A DNA stretch of 64,000 nucleotides from CAWGXZ01 sp963826695 (GTDB lineage: Bacteria; Pseudomonadota; Gammaproteobacteria; Burkholderiales; Burkholderiaceae_C): assembly GCA_963826695.1 (NCBI GenBank), contig CAWGXZ010000004.1, forward strand, positions 1,488,001 through 1,552,000, given 5' to 3'. Both the position numbers and the translations under genes were made by a program. Shown here piece after piece: positions 42,435 to 51,730 of the stretch (positions within the stretch are counted from its first letter, which is position 1; every line of letters begins with the position of its first letter). The notes beneath the pieces were generated by a model. That model was not told the DNA's origin, made no database searches, and saw only the letters and a program-made list of their open reading frames with translations.

Positions 42435-43285
42435 GTTCGACGGGTGAACCCGCGCATCCCGGCGGTCCGCTGCCGCCGGCGCCGCGCGAGCCGCTTTCCA
42501 CCGCCGACGCCTGGACCTCGCTGCGCGCCCACACCCCCGCCCGTATCGCCCTCGGCCGCAGCGGCGTCAGCATCCCGACCGCAGAACAGCTGAACTTCGG
42601 CCTCGCGCATGCCCAGGCGCGCGACGCCGTCCACCTGGCGCTCGACGCCGAGGCGCTGCAGGCGGAGTTCGAGGCCGCCGGCTTCGCCACGCTGCGCATC
42701 GAAAGCGCCGCGCCCGATCGCGCCACCTACCTGCTGCGGCCCGATCTCGGCCGGCGCCTGTCCGAGCGCAGTGTCGCGTTGCTGCAAGACGCTCCGGCGA
42801 GCGGCTGCGATCTGCTGCTCGTCGTCGGCGACGGCCTGTCGGCGCTGGCGGTCCGCCGCCATGCGCTGCCGCTGGCGTTGGCGATTCGCTCCCAGGCAGC
42901 TCCCGGCTGGCGCCTCGGGCCGGTGGCGATCGCCACCCAGGCGCGCGTGGCCCTCGGCGACGGGGTCGGCGACGCCGCGAAGGCACGCTTCGTCGCCATG
43001 CTGATCGGCGAGCGCCCCGGTCTCAGTTCGCCCGACAGCCTCGGCGTCTACCTGACGCGCGGGCCGCGCCCGGGCCGAACCGACGCCGAGCGCAACTGCA
43101 TCTCGAACGTCCGGCCGCAGGGCCTGGCGATCGACGCGGCGGCGCGCAAGCTGTGGTGGCTCTGCATCGAGGCCGACCGCATCGGCGCCACCGGCGTCGC
43201 GCTGAAGGACCACAGCGATGCGCGCGCGCTGGCCGCCGCCCCGCTCCTAGAATCGGCGCCCCCCTGCGACCGCCCCGCCGAATGA
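42431..43285 (+). CDS. eutC: Ethanolamine ammonia-lyase, small subunit
   Basis: A 284-residue EutC, the B12-binding partner of EutB. An unstructured N-terminus (~35 residues, Pro/Gly rich) is followed by ARIALGRSGVSIPTAEQLNF, AHAQARDAVHLALDAEAL, YLLRPDLGRRLSERSVALLQ, LLLVVGDGLSALAVRRHALP, ALGDGVGDAAKARFVAMLIG and ISNVRPQGLAIDAAARKLWW. Full length. Its ATG overlaps the eutB stop and its stop overlaps the serB start, so the three genes are translated together. Confidence 0.93.
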   Translation: MSSTGEPAHPGGPLPPAPREPLSTADAWTSLRAHTPARIALGRSGVSIPTAEQLNFGLAHAQARDAVHLALDAEALQAEFEAAGFATLRIESAAPDRATYLLRPDLGRRLSERSVALLQDAPASGCDLLLVVGDGLSALAVRRHALPLALAIRSQAAPGWRLGPVAIATQARVALGDGVGDAAKARFVAMLIGERPGLSSPDSLGVYLTRGPRPGRTDAERNCISNVRPQGLAIDAAARKLWWLCIEADRIGATGVALKDHSDARALAAAPLLESAPPCDRPAE

Positions 43286-43995
43286 CCCCGACCCCTGCTC
43301 CCGGCCTCGTTCTCCGCGGTTTCACGCCGCCGCTGCGGCTTTCGGAATTCCGGCTGATCGCCTTCGACATGGACTCGACGCTGATCGCCATCGAATGCGT
43401 TGACGAGATCGCCGACGCCGCCGGGCGCAAGGCCGAGGTGGCGGCGATCACCGAGGCGGCGATGCGCGGCGAGATCGCCGACTACAAGGAAAGCCTGCGC
43501 CGCCGGGTGGCGCTGCTCGAAGGCGTTCCGGCAACCGCGCTGCAGCAGGTGTTCGAGCAACGGCTGCGCTTCAACCCCGGCGCCGAGGCGCTGGTCGCCG
43601 CCTGCAAGCGCGCCGGGCTGAAGACGCTGCTGGTTTCGGGTGGCTTCACCTACTTCACCGACCGGGTGCGCGACCGGCTCGGTTTCGACTTCACCCGCAG
43701 CAACGTGCTCGGGATCGCCGACGACAAGCTGACCGGAAAGATGGTCGACCAGCCCTGGGGCGACATCTGCGACGGTGCCGAGAAGCGGCGCATGTTGCTC
43801 GATACCTGCGCCGCGCTCGGCATCGAGCCGCGCCAGGCCATCGCCGTCGGCGACGGCGCCAACGACCTGCCGATGATGGGCGTGGCAGGCCTTTCGGTCG
43901 CCTACCACGCCAAGCCCAGGGTGCGCGAGCAGGCGATGGTGGCGATCGACGACGGCGGGCTCGACCGGCTGCTCGAAGTCGTGTTGCCCGACTGA
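43282..43995 (+). CDS. serB: Phosphoserine phosphatase
   Basis: A 237-residue HAD-family phosphatase: the nucleophile motif FDMDSTLIAIECVDEIAD (Asp 29 and Asp 31), LLVSGGFTYFTDRVRDRLGF (motif II Ser), and AVGDGANDLPMMGVAGLSVA (motif III acids). It completes serine synthesis by hydrolysing phosphoserine. It lacks the N-terminal ACT domain of the long SerB, like other betaproteobacterial forms. Coupled to eutC by an ATGA overlap, a pairing that may be only positional. Confidence 0.92.
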   Translation: MTPTPAPGLVLRGFTPPLRLSEFRLIAFDMDSTLIAIECVDEIADAAGRKAEVAAITEAAMRGEIADYKESLRRRVALLEGVPATALQQVFEQRLRFNPGAEALVAACKRAGLKTLLVSGGFTYFTDRVRDRLGFDFTRSNVLGIADDKLTGKMVDQPWGDICDGAEKRRMLLDTCAALGIEPRQAIAVGDGANDLPMMGVAGLSVAYHAKPRVREQAMVAIDDGGLDRLLEVVLPD

Positions 43996-44015
43996 ACCGG
44001 CACCCGAGTTTTCCC

Positions 44016-45323
44016 ATGTTCGAAACCTGGTGCCTGGTCATCGGCGGCCTGCTGATCCTGATCGCCGTCTCGGACACGTTCCGCAAGTCGCTGCCGGTGA
44101 GCACCGCCGCGCTGTACCTGATCGTCGGCTACCTGGTCGGCCCGCAAGTGGCCGGCATGCTGCGCCTCGACGCCGTCGGCGACGCCGGCCTGATCGAGCG
44201 CCTGACCGAGGTGGCGGTGCTGATCTCGCTGTTCGGCGTCGGCCTGCGCATGCGCATGCACCTGACCGACCGCCTCTGGCTGGCGCCGCTGACGATGGCC
44301 ACGGTGACGATGATCGTCACCATCGCGCTGATGACGGCGCTCGGCTGGGGCGTCGGGCTCTCGCTCGGCGCGGCGCTGCTGCTGGGAGCGGTGCTCGCGC
44401 CGACCGATCCGGTGCTCGCATCCGAAGTGCAGGTCGACGACACCGCCGATCGCGACCGGCTGCGCGTCAGCCTCAGTGGCGAGGGTGGGCTCAACGATGG
44501 CACCGCTTTCCCGTTCGTGATGCTGGCGCTGGGCGTGCTGGGCGTTCACGAACTCGGCGCCGGTGGCTGGCGCTGGGTGGCGGTCGACCTGGTTTGGGCA
44601 ACGACCGCCGGCCTCGCGCTCGGCTGGGCTTTCGGCTGGGGCTTCGGCAAGGCGGTCGTCTACCTGCGCCACAAGCACCACGCCTTCGGCATGGAGAGCT
44701 TCCTCACGCTCGGCCTGATCGCACTGACCTACGGCGTGGCGCTCGAGATTGCCGCGTACGGCTTCCTGGCGGTCTTCGCCGCCGGGCTGTCGCTGCGCCA
44801 TGTCGAGCACCAGCACAACCAGGACCGGCACGAGGTCCCGACCAGCACCCGCGAAGCCGCGGAGAGCCCGGCCAAATCGTCGGCGTACACGGCGAAGGCG
44901 CTGCTCGACTTCACGCTCGACCTCGAGAAGCTCGCCGAACTCGCCGTCATGCTGATCATCGGCAGCCTGCTCAGCCTGCAAAGGGCTTCGCTGGCGAGCG
45001 TCGGCATCGCACTGGCGCTGATCTTCGTCGTGCGGCCCTTGGCGGTATGGATTACCACCCGCCGCCTGTCGCTGTCGCGCACGCAGCGCCGCTTTGCCGC
45101 CTGGTTCGGCATCCGCGGAATCGGCTCGCTGTACTACCTCACCTACGCGATTTCGCACGGCGCAGCCGATGCGCATGCCCAGGACATGCGCCTGCTGGTC
45201 GACGCGACGCTGATGACGATCGCGCTGTCGGTGGTGCTGCACGGCTCGTCGGCAACACCATTCATGCGCATGTACCGCCGGGCCACCAGACGAGGCAACC
45301 GGGCCGGCCGCACCGATTCCTGA
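44016..45323 (+). CDS. Cation:proton antiporter (CPA1/NhaP type)
   Basis: A 435-residue transporter with about 12 hydrophobic helices. Landmarks are STAALYLIVGYLVGPQVAGM, the ion-binding helix GAVLAPTDPVLASEVQVDD (conserved TDP), SLSGEGGLNDGTAFPFVMLA (conserved Glu and Asn-Asp pair), and WFGIRGIGSLYYLTYAISHG. Such antiporters exchange Na+ or K+ for protons. A histidine-rich loop (RHVEHQHNQDRHE) lies in the middle of the cytoplasmic side. Follows serB by 20 bases on the same strand and converges with cusA. Confidence 0.9.
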   Translation: MFETWCLVIGGLLILIAVSDTFRKSLPVSTAALYLIVGYLVGPQVAGMLRLDAVGDAGLIERLTEVAVLISLFGVGLRMRMHLTDRLWLAPLTMATVTMIVTIALMTALGWGVGLSLGAALLLGAVLAPTDPVLASEVQVDDTADRDRLRVSLSGEGGLNDGTAFPFVMLALGVLGVHELGAGGWRWVAVDLVWATTAGLALGWAFGWGFGKAVVYLRHKHHAFGMESFLTLGLIALTYGVALEIAAYGFLAVFAAGLSLRHVEHQHNQDRHEVPTSTREAAESPAKSSAYTAKALLDFTLDLEKLAELAVMLIIGSLLSLQRASLASVGIALALIFVVRPLAVWITTRRLSLSRTQRRFAAWFGIRGIGSLYYLTYAISHGAADAHAQDMRLLVDATLMTIALSVVLHGSSATPFMRMYRRATRRGNRAGRTDS

Positions 45324-45327
45324 ACCT

Positions 45328-45343
45328 GGCCGGGAGCCCGGCC
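45328..45343. terminator. GC-rich inverted repeat between converging genes
   Basis: GGCCGGG-AG-CCCGGCC forms a tight hairpin between the antiporter stop and the cusA stop. No run of T follows on either strand, so it is at best a weak or Rho-assisted bidirectional terminator. Confidence 0.35.
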
Positions 45344-45358
45344 GGGCAAACCGCGGGA

Positions 45359-48300
45359 TCAGCCGATCGGCGCCTCGGCCGCAGGCGTGCTGCCCTGCGC
45401 AGCGCCATGCGCTGCGACGCTGCGGCCGTTGGCCGCTGCACGCAGGTCTCGCCGGCGCATCAGCAGGTACGCTGCGGGAATCACGAACAACGACAGCAAC
45501 GGCGCGCTGATCATGCCGCCGACCATCGGCGCGGCAATGCGCTGCATCAGCTCGGAGCCGGTGCCGGCGCCCCACAGGATCGGCAGCAGGCCGCCGAGGA
45601 TCACCGCCACCGTCATCGCCTTCGGCCGCACCCGCAGCACCGCGCCGTCGACGATCGAGTCGAGCAGCGCCTGCTCGCTGGCACCGCCGCGCGTCCGGTG
45701 CTCTTCCCAGGCCTGCTTCAGGTAGAGCAGCATGATGACGCCGAACTCGGCCGCCACCCCGGCCAGCGCGATGAAGCCGACCGCGCCGGCCACCGACAGG
45801 TTGTAGCCGAGCAGCCAGAGCAGCCAGACGCCGCCGACCAGCGCGAACGGCAGCGTGGCCATGATCAGCAGCGCCTCGTCGAAGCGGCCGAAGGTGAGGT
45901 AGAGCAGCACGAAGATGATCGCCAGGGTGAACGGCACCACGATCTTCAGCTGCGCCGTCGCCCGTTCGAGGAACTCGAACTGCCCCGACCAGGCGACCGA
46001 GTAGCCCGCCGGCAAACGCAGGTCGCGCTTCACCGCGGCCTGCATGTCGACCACCGCCGAACGCAGGTCGCGGCCGCGGATGTCGACATAGACCCAGCCG
46101 GCCAGCCGCGCGTTCTCGCTGCGCAGCATCGGCGGGCCGTCGGTGATGCGCAGCTTCGCCAGGTCGCCGAGGACGATGCGCGCACCCTTGGCGGTGACCA
46201 CCGGCAGCTCGCGCAGCGCCTGCAGCGAGTCGCGCAGCTCGCGCGGATAGCGCACGTTGATCGGAAAGCGCGCCAGCCCCTCGACCGTTTCGCCGACGTT
46301 CTCGCCGCCGATCGCCGAGGCGACGACCGACTGCACGTCGTCGATGTTCATGCCGAAGCGCGCGGCCGCGTCGCGGTCGATGGTCACGTCGACATAGCGC
46401 CCGCCGGTCAGGCGCTCGGCGAAGGCCGACGAGACGCCGGGCACCCGCTTGACGATGCGCTCGATCTCGCCGGTCAGGCGGTCGATCTCCTCCAGCTTCG
46501 CGCCGGCCACCTTGACGCCGACCGGGCTCTTGATGCCAGTGGCGAGCATGTCGATGCGGTTGCGGATCGGCGGCACCCAGATGTTGGCCAGGCCCGGCAC
46601 CTGCACCGTGCGGTCGAGCTCGTCGATCAGCCTGGCCATGGTCATGCCGGGGCGCCACTCGGCCGGCGGCTTGAACTGGATCGTCGTCTCGAACATCTCG
46701 AGCGGCGCCGGGTCGGTGGCGGTCTCGGCGCGTCCGGCCTTGCCGTAGACGGTGGCGACTTCCGGCACCGTCTTGATCAGCCGGTCGGTCTGCTGCAGCA
46801 GCTCGGCCGCCTTGCCGGCCGACAGGCCCGGCAGCGCCGTCGGCATGTAGAGCAGGTCGCCCTCGTCCAGCGGCGGCATGAACTCGCCGCCGAGCTGCGT
46901 CAGCGGCCAGAGGCTCGCCAGCAGCAGCAGCGCGGCACCGGCGAGCGTCGCCTTGGGCCAGCGCAGCACCGCTTCGAGCAGCGGCCGGTAGCCCCGGATC
47001 AGCACCCGGTTCAGCGGATTGCGCTGCTCGTCCGGGATGCGGCCGCGGATCAGGTACCCCATCAGCACCGGGATCAGCGTCACCGACAGCGCCGCGGCCG
47101 CCGCCATCGCATAGGTCTTGGTGAAGGCCAGCGGCGCGAACAGCCGCCCTTCCTGCGCCTGCAGGGTGAACACCGGGATGAACGACAGGGTGATGATCAG
47201 CAGCGAGAAGAACAGCGCCGGGCCGACCTCGGCGGCGGCGTTGCCGATCACCCGCCACTGGTCGTCGCCGCGCAGCTCGCGGCCGGGATGCCCGTGGTGC
47301 CAGCGCTCGATGTGCTTGTGCGCGTTCTCGATCATCACCACCGCGGCATCGACCATCGCGCCGATGGCGATGGCGATGCCGCCGAGCGACAGGATGTCGG
47401 CGTTGACGCCCTGCTGGCGCATGACGATGAAGGCCGCCAGGATGCCGAGCGGCAGCGAGACGATCGCCACCAGCGCCGACCGCAGGTGGAACAGGAACAG
47501 CCAGCAGACGACGGCGACGACCAGGAACTCCTCGAGCAGCTTGAAGCCGAGGTTCGCCACCGCGCGCTCGATCAGGCCCGAGCGGTCGTAGGTGGTGACG
47601 ATCTCGACGCCGGGCGGCAGGCCCGGCTTGAGCTGCTCCAGCCGCGCCTTCACCGCCTCGATCGTCGCCAGCGCGTTCTTGCCCGAGCGCATGACGACGA
47701 TGCCGCCGGCGACCTCGCCCTCGCCATCGAGCTCGCCGATGCCACGGCGCATCTCGGGCCCGAGCTGGATCCGCGCCACGTCGCCGAGCCGCACCGACAC
47801 GCCGGCATCGGTGCTTGACAGCGGAATGCGGCGGAAGTCCTCCAGGCTCGACAGGTAGCCGCTGGCGCGCACCATCACCTCGGCCTCGCCGAGCTCGAGC
47901 ACCGAGCCGCCGGTCTCCTGGTTGGCGCCGCGGATCGCCGCGATCGCCTGCGTGTGCGCGATGCCGAAGGCCTGCAGCTTGCGCGGATCGAGCTGCACCT
48001 GGTACTGGCGCACCATGCCGCCGACCGAGGCCACCTCAGCCACGTCGGGCACCGACTTCAGCTCGTACTTCAGGAACCAGTCCTGCAACGCGCGCAGCTG
48101 CGCCAGGTCGTGCTTGCCGCTGCGGTCGACCAGCGCGTACTGGTAGATCCAGCCGACGCCGGTGGCGTCCGGGCCGAGTGCCGGCCGGGCACTCGCCGGC
48201 AGCCGGCCCTGCACCTGGTTCAGGTACTCGAGCACCCGCGAGCGTGCCCAGTAGAGGTCGGTGTCGTCGTCGAAGAGGATGTAGACGAACGAGTCGCCGA

Positions 48301-48562
48301 AGAACGAGTAGCCGCGCACCGTCTTCGCGCCGGGCACCGACATCATGGTCGTCGCCAGCGGATAGGTGACCTGGTTCTCGACGATCTGCGGCGCCTGCCC
48401 CGGGTAGCTGGTGCGCACGATGACCTGCACGTCCGAAAGGTCGGGGATGGCATCGAGCGGCGTGCGCAGCACCGACCACGCGCCCCAGCCGGCGAGCAGC
48501 GCGGTGGCGATCAGCACCAGGAACCGGTTGGCGATCGACGCGCGAATCAGCGCGGCGATCAT
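45359..48562 (-). CDS. cusA: Heavy-metal efflux RND pump, CusA/SilA type
   Basis: A 1067-residue RND inner-membrane pump of the HME group, with 12 helices and two large periplasmic loops. Features include PLDAIPDLSDVQVIVRTSYP near the N-terminus, VGWIYQYALVDRSGKHDLAQ, SVGGMVRQYQVQLDPRKLQA, AVVMIENAHKHIERWHHGH in helix 4, and LPLRGILAAF-like SLPLGILAAFIVMRQQGVNA. Methionines of the CusA type are present (MPTALPGLSAGKAAELLQQT region). It exports Cu(I) or Ag(I) to the outside with CusB and CusC. Its ATG overlaps the cusB stop (ATGA). Confidence 0.95.
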   Translation of the reverse strand: MIAALIRASIANRFLVLIATALLAGWGAWSVLRTPLDAIPDLSDVQVIVRTSYPGQAPQIVENQVTYPLATTMMSVPGAKTVRGYSFFGDSFVYILFDDDTDLYWARSRVLEYLNQVQGRLPASARPALGPDATGVGWIYQYALVDRSGKHDLAQLRALQDWFLKYELKSVPDVAEVASVGGMVRQYQVQLDPRKLQAFGIAHTQAIAAIRGANQETGGSVLELGEAEVMVRASGYLSSLEDFRRIPLSSTDAGVSVRLGDVARIQLGPEMRRGIGELDGEGEVAGGIVVMRSGKNALATIEAVKARLEQLKPGLPPGVEIVTTYDRSGLIERAVANLGFKLLEEFLVVAVVCWLFLFHLRSALVAIVSLPLGILAAFIVMRQQGVNADILSLGGIAIAIGAMVDAAVVMIENAHKHIERWHHGHPGRELRGDDQWRVIGNAAAEVGPALFFSLLIITLSFIPVFTLQAQEGRLFAPLAFTKTYAMAAAAALSVTLIPVLMGYLIRGRIPDEQRNPLNRVLIRGYRPLLEAVLRWPKATLAGAALLLLASLWPLTQLGGEFMPPLDEGDLLYMPTALPGLSAGKAAELLQQTDRLIKTVPEVATVYGKAGRAETATDPAPLEMFETTIQFKPPAEWRPGMTMARLIDELDRTVQVPGLANIWVPPIRNRIDMLATGIKSPVGVKVAGAKLEEIDRLTGEIERIVKRVPGVSSAFAERLTGGRYVDVTIDRDAAARFGMNIDDVQSVVASAIGGENVGETVEGLARFPINVRYPRELRDSLQALRELPVVTAKGARIVLGDLAKLRITDGPPMLRSENARLAGWVYVDIRGRDLRSAVVDMQAAVKRDLRLPAGYSVAWSGQFEFLERATAQLKIVVPFTLAIIFVLLYLTFGRFDEALLIMATLPFALVGGVWLLWLLGYNLSVAGAVGFIALAGVAAEFGVIMLLYLKQAWEEHRTRGGASEQALLDSIVDGAVLRVRPKAMTVAVILGGLLPILWGAGTGSELMQRIAAPMVGGMISAPLLSLFVIPAAYLLMRRRDLRAAANGRSVAAHGAAQGSTPAAEAPIG

Positions 48563-50284
48563 CGCTTGGCGGGCGCCGGTTCGATGCGCGTCAGCAGCGG
48601 CCCGTCATCGGTCATGCGGAACGAGAACTCGACCTGTGCACCGGGCCGCACGCCGGCCGGCAGCCCTGCCTTGGGCTTGAGGAAGAGCATGGTCATCGAA
48701 CCCCACCGGATCGTGGGTATGGGCGGGTGCTCGAGCATCACGCCGTCGGCATCGACCGATTCGATGCGGCCGGTGCTGCGGTGCTCGGCGCCGGCGCTTG
48801 CGGCCGCCGAACCCGCGGCGGTGGCAGCCTCGCCCCGCGGTGCCGGTGCCGAGGCTGCCGGCGAAGCCGGGTTGGCTGCCATCGACGGCATCGCGCCCAT
48901 GGCACCCATCGCCCCACCCGACGCCGCGGCGGCCGGCATCGGCGTCGAGCGGGTCTCGACCGACCCGCAGGCTGGCCTCCGAATCGAGCAGGAACTGCCC
49001 GGAGACCACCACCGACTGGCCGGCCTGCAGGCCCTTGCGGATCTCGCTGCGGCCGTTCGACTCGGCGCCGAGCTCGACCTCGACCGGCCGGTAGCGGCCT
49101 TCCCCTTCGGCCACCATCACCACGCTGCGCCGGCCGGTCTGGATCACCGCTTCGCTCGGCACCAGCAGCGGCGCGGTGGCGCCGGCGGCAGCGGCCGAAT
49201 CGAGGTTCAGGCTGACGAAGAGCCCTGGCGTCAGCCGCCCGCCGGGGTTCGGCAGCTCGATCCGCGCGCGCAGCGTCCGGGTGCCGGCGCTGACCTCGGG
49301 CAGCAGCGCCTGCACCCGGCCGGCGAGCGGTGGCCCGCCGAGCGGCGTGCGGGCCTCGACCCGCGCACCGGGCCGCAGCCGTGCCGCCTGGCTTTCCGGC
49401 ACCTCGGCATGCACCCAGACGGTCGACAGCCCGTTGATGCGCATCAGGTCGGCACCAGCCGGCAGGCTCATGCCTTCGCGGACCATCAGCTCGGTCACCA
49501 CGCCGGCTCGCGGCGCGGTCAGGGTGACGGTGCGGCGCACGCTGCCGCCGGCCTCGACCGCGCGGATCTGCGCCTCGCTCATTCCGGCCTGGCGCATGCG
49601 CAGCCGCGCCGCCTCGACCAGCGGCGCCAGCCGCTCGCCCTGCATGCGGCGCAGGGCGAGAAACTCCTCCTGCGCCGCGACCCAGTCCGGCACGTAGAGC
49701 TCGACCAGCGGTTGCCCGGCGGCGACCCGGTCGAGCGCGGCGCGCACATGCAGCTTCTCGACGAAGCCGGCGGCGCGGGCCTGCAGCAGCACCTGGTCGC
49801 GCTCGTTCCAGGCCACCGTGCCGACCGCCTCGACCTGCGGCGCGAGCGTGCCCTGCTCGACCGGCGCGGTGCGGATGCCCAGGCTCTGCTGCATCCGCGG
49901 GCTGACCGAAACCGTGCCGCTGTCGGCCGCGGCACCGGCGTAGACCGGCACCAGCATCATGTCCATGAACGGCGACTTGCCCGGCGCGTCGAAGCGCTTT
50001 CCCGGCACCATCGGGTCGTGGTAGTAGAGGACCTGGCGGCCGGTCGCCGGGTCGACGTCGCCGGCCTTGAGGCCGCTTTGCAGGTGGCGCCGGGTGGCGG
50101 CCTCGCCGGCGGCGATGGAATCGTCGCCGGCGTCGGCCGACAGGCCCGCGCCGGCCTGCATCGCCCCGCCATGCGAGGCGTGCGAGGCACCCAGCCGGTA
50201 CAGGCCCCAGCCGCCGGCGGCGACCAGCAGCAGGGCGGCGACCGCCGCGGCGACGATCGCCGGCTTTCTCGAGCGCGTCTTCAT
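48559..50284 (-). CDS. cusB: Cu/Ag efflux adaptor CusB with C-terminal CusF-like domain (frameshifted)
   Basis: About 574 residues when repaired. N-terminal anchor (AIVAAAVAALLLVAAGG), heavy-metal-binding motif YYHDPMVPGKRFDAPGKSPF followed by MDMMLVPVY, then barrel-sandwich and coiled hairpin (VEKLHVRAALDRVAAGQPLV, MSEAQIRAVEAG), then beta-barrel (VVMVAEGEGRYRPVEVELGA). The tail carries a Met/Ala/Gly linker and a CusF-type copper chaperone domain (HPPIPTIRWGSMTMLFLKP, keeping the His, Trp and two Met ligands). One extra base near 48964-48966 shifts the frame before the linker; 1726 nt is 3x575+1. Periplasmic, connects CusA and CusC and loads metal. Confidence 0.9.
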
Positions 50285-51588
50285 TTCGGTGCTCCGCCGG
50301 ACGGTGTGGTGTGCATGGTGCCCATGTCGACGTTGGCCGGCACCAGGTAGACCAGCCGGGCCCAGGCCCGCGCCGACTCGGTCTCGAGCCGCAGCTGCTC
50401 CATCCGGGTGTCGAGCTCCATGCGACGGGCTTCGAGCACCGACGCCAGGCTGCCCGAGCCGCCGCCGTAGCCGGCGAGTGCCGACTCGGCCTGCTGGCGG
50501 GCCAGCGGCAGCAGACTGCGCCCGTAGGCCGCGGCACGCTCGCGCAGGCTGCGCCATTCGACGATGCCGCTGCGCGCCTCGCTGAGGTGCGTCCGCAGCC
50601 GCTCCTCGGTCGCGGCCCGGGCCTGCTCTCGCAGCGCGATCCGTGCGGCCAGCTCGCTGTCGGTGCGGCGGCCGGCGTTCCACTGCAGCGGCCGCGAGAA
50701 CTGGATCGACGCCATGTCGCTGTAGGCCGAGCCGCGCTGGCTGAGCATCACTTCGACGCTCCAGTCGCTGCCGCGCGCCAGCCGTGCGACCTCGACCTCG
50801 GCCTCGGCCGCCGCCTCGCGGCCGGCGGCGAGCTGCAGCATCGGATGGTGGGCCAGGTGGGCGTCGAGCGTCTCGCTGCCGAAGGGCAGGACGTCCGCCG
50901 GCGGACGTCCTGCGATCGGCCCCTCGCCGGCTTCGCCGACCCAGCGCACCAGCTGGACGGTGGCGGTGGCGATGCGCCGCTGGTTCTCGGCCATGCGGTC
51001 CTGCAGCATCGCGGCAGCGCCGCGGGCGGCGAAGACCTCGGGCTGCGCGCCGCGAGCGGCCCGGTAGCTGGCCTCGGCGGCCTGCACCAGCAGCTCGGCT
51101 TCGGCGAGCTGGCGCGCCAGCAGCTCGCCGATCGACTCGAACGACGAGCGGTCGATCCAGGCGAGCGCCGTCTCGCGCTGCAGCTCGGCCAGCTGGACCT
51201 GCCGCTCGGCCAGGCCGAGCTCGACCTCGCGATCGGCCCGGCGCACCCGCGCGCGCCGCTTGTCGGCGGCGGTCAGCTCCTGCATTACGCCGATCGAGCG
51301 CATGGTCATGAAGTCGCGCGACAGGCTGAAGCGGTCGCTGCCGTTGATCGGCAGGTTGGTGATGCCCAGGCGCAGGTTGGCATCGGGCAGTTCGCCCGCG
51401 CCGAACGCCCGCTGGCGGGCCGCCTGCAGCTGCGCATCGGCGGCCACCAGCGCCTGCGAGCGCACTTCGGCCAGGCGCACCGCGCCGGCGAGCGTCAGCG
51501 GCGCGGAACCGTCCGCCTGCGCGACGGCCTGGCCGAGCCAGCCGGCAAGCAGCAGCGCCAGCACAGCGCGCAAGGGGGCCCGGTTCAT
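50281..51588 (-). CDS. cusC: Outer-membrane efflux protein, CusC/TolC type
   Basis: A 435-residue outer-membrane factor with signal peptide (LRAVLALLLAGWLGQAVAQA) and the repeated long-helix pattern of TolC-like proteins: LTLAGAVRLAEVRSQALVAA, LRLGITNLPINGSDRFSLSR, ASYRAARGAQPEVFAARGAA and SALAGYGGGSGSLASVLEAR. It lacks the lipobox of E. coli CusC. Start taken at the Met beginning the signal peptide. First gene of the minus-strand cusCBA operon; its stop overlaps the cusB start. Divergent from the two-component regulators. Confidence 0.9.
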   Translation of the reverse strand: MNRAPLRAVLALLLAGWLGQAVAQADGSAPLTLAGAVRLAEVRSQALVAADAQLQAARQRAFGAGELPDANLRLGITNLPINGSDRFSLSRDFMTMRSIGVMQELTAADKRRARVRRADREVELGLAERQVQLAELQRETALAWIDRSSFESIGELLARQLAEAELLVQAAEASYRAARGAQPEVFAARGAAAMLQDRMAENQRRIATATVQLVRWVGEAGEGPIAGRPPADVLPFGSETLDAHLAHHPMLQLAAGREAAAEAEVEVARLARGSDWSVEVMLSQRGSAYSDMASIQFSRPLQWNAGRRTDSELAARIALREQARAATEERLRTHLSEARSGIVEWRSLRERAAAYGRSLLPLARQQAESALAGYGGGSGSLASVLEARRMELDTRMEQLRLETESARAWARLVYLVPANVDMGTMHTTPSGGAPK

Positions 51589-51680
51589 CGTTCGATGGGT
51601 CTGCGTGTAAGGTCGCAAGGCGCGGTGCGTCGAGGATCGAACCCGGCATTCTGCGGACACCTCGCCGACGCGGCGCTGGC

Positions 51681-51708
51681 CGGCAGATAACGCTTCGGTC
51701 ATCTGCCG
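51681..51708. promoter_or_regulatory. Inverted repeat in the cusC-cusR divergent promoter region
   Basis: CGGCAGAT-N12-ATCTGCCG is a perfect 8-base inverted repeat, located ~22 bases before the regulator start and ~93 bases before cusC. Its place between divergent operons makes it a candidate binding site for the response regulator, although the arms differ from the known E. coli CusR box. Confidence 0.5.
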
Positions 51709-51730
51709 TCCCCGGCGCAAGCTCAGCCTC

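Noticed and set aside
44030..47818. A 1262-codon open frame on the plus strand across the antiporter and cusA
   Set aside because: It is an antisense/alternate-frame shadow of two well-supported genes: extremely rich in Arg, His, Gln and Asp, no domains, and the real proteins on the other frames are full length.
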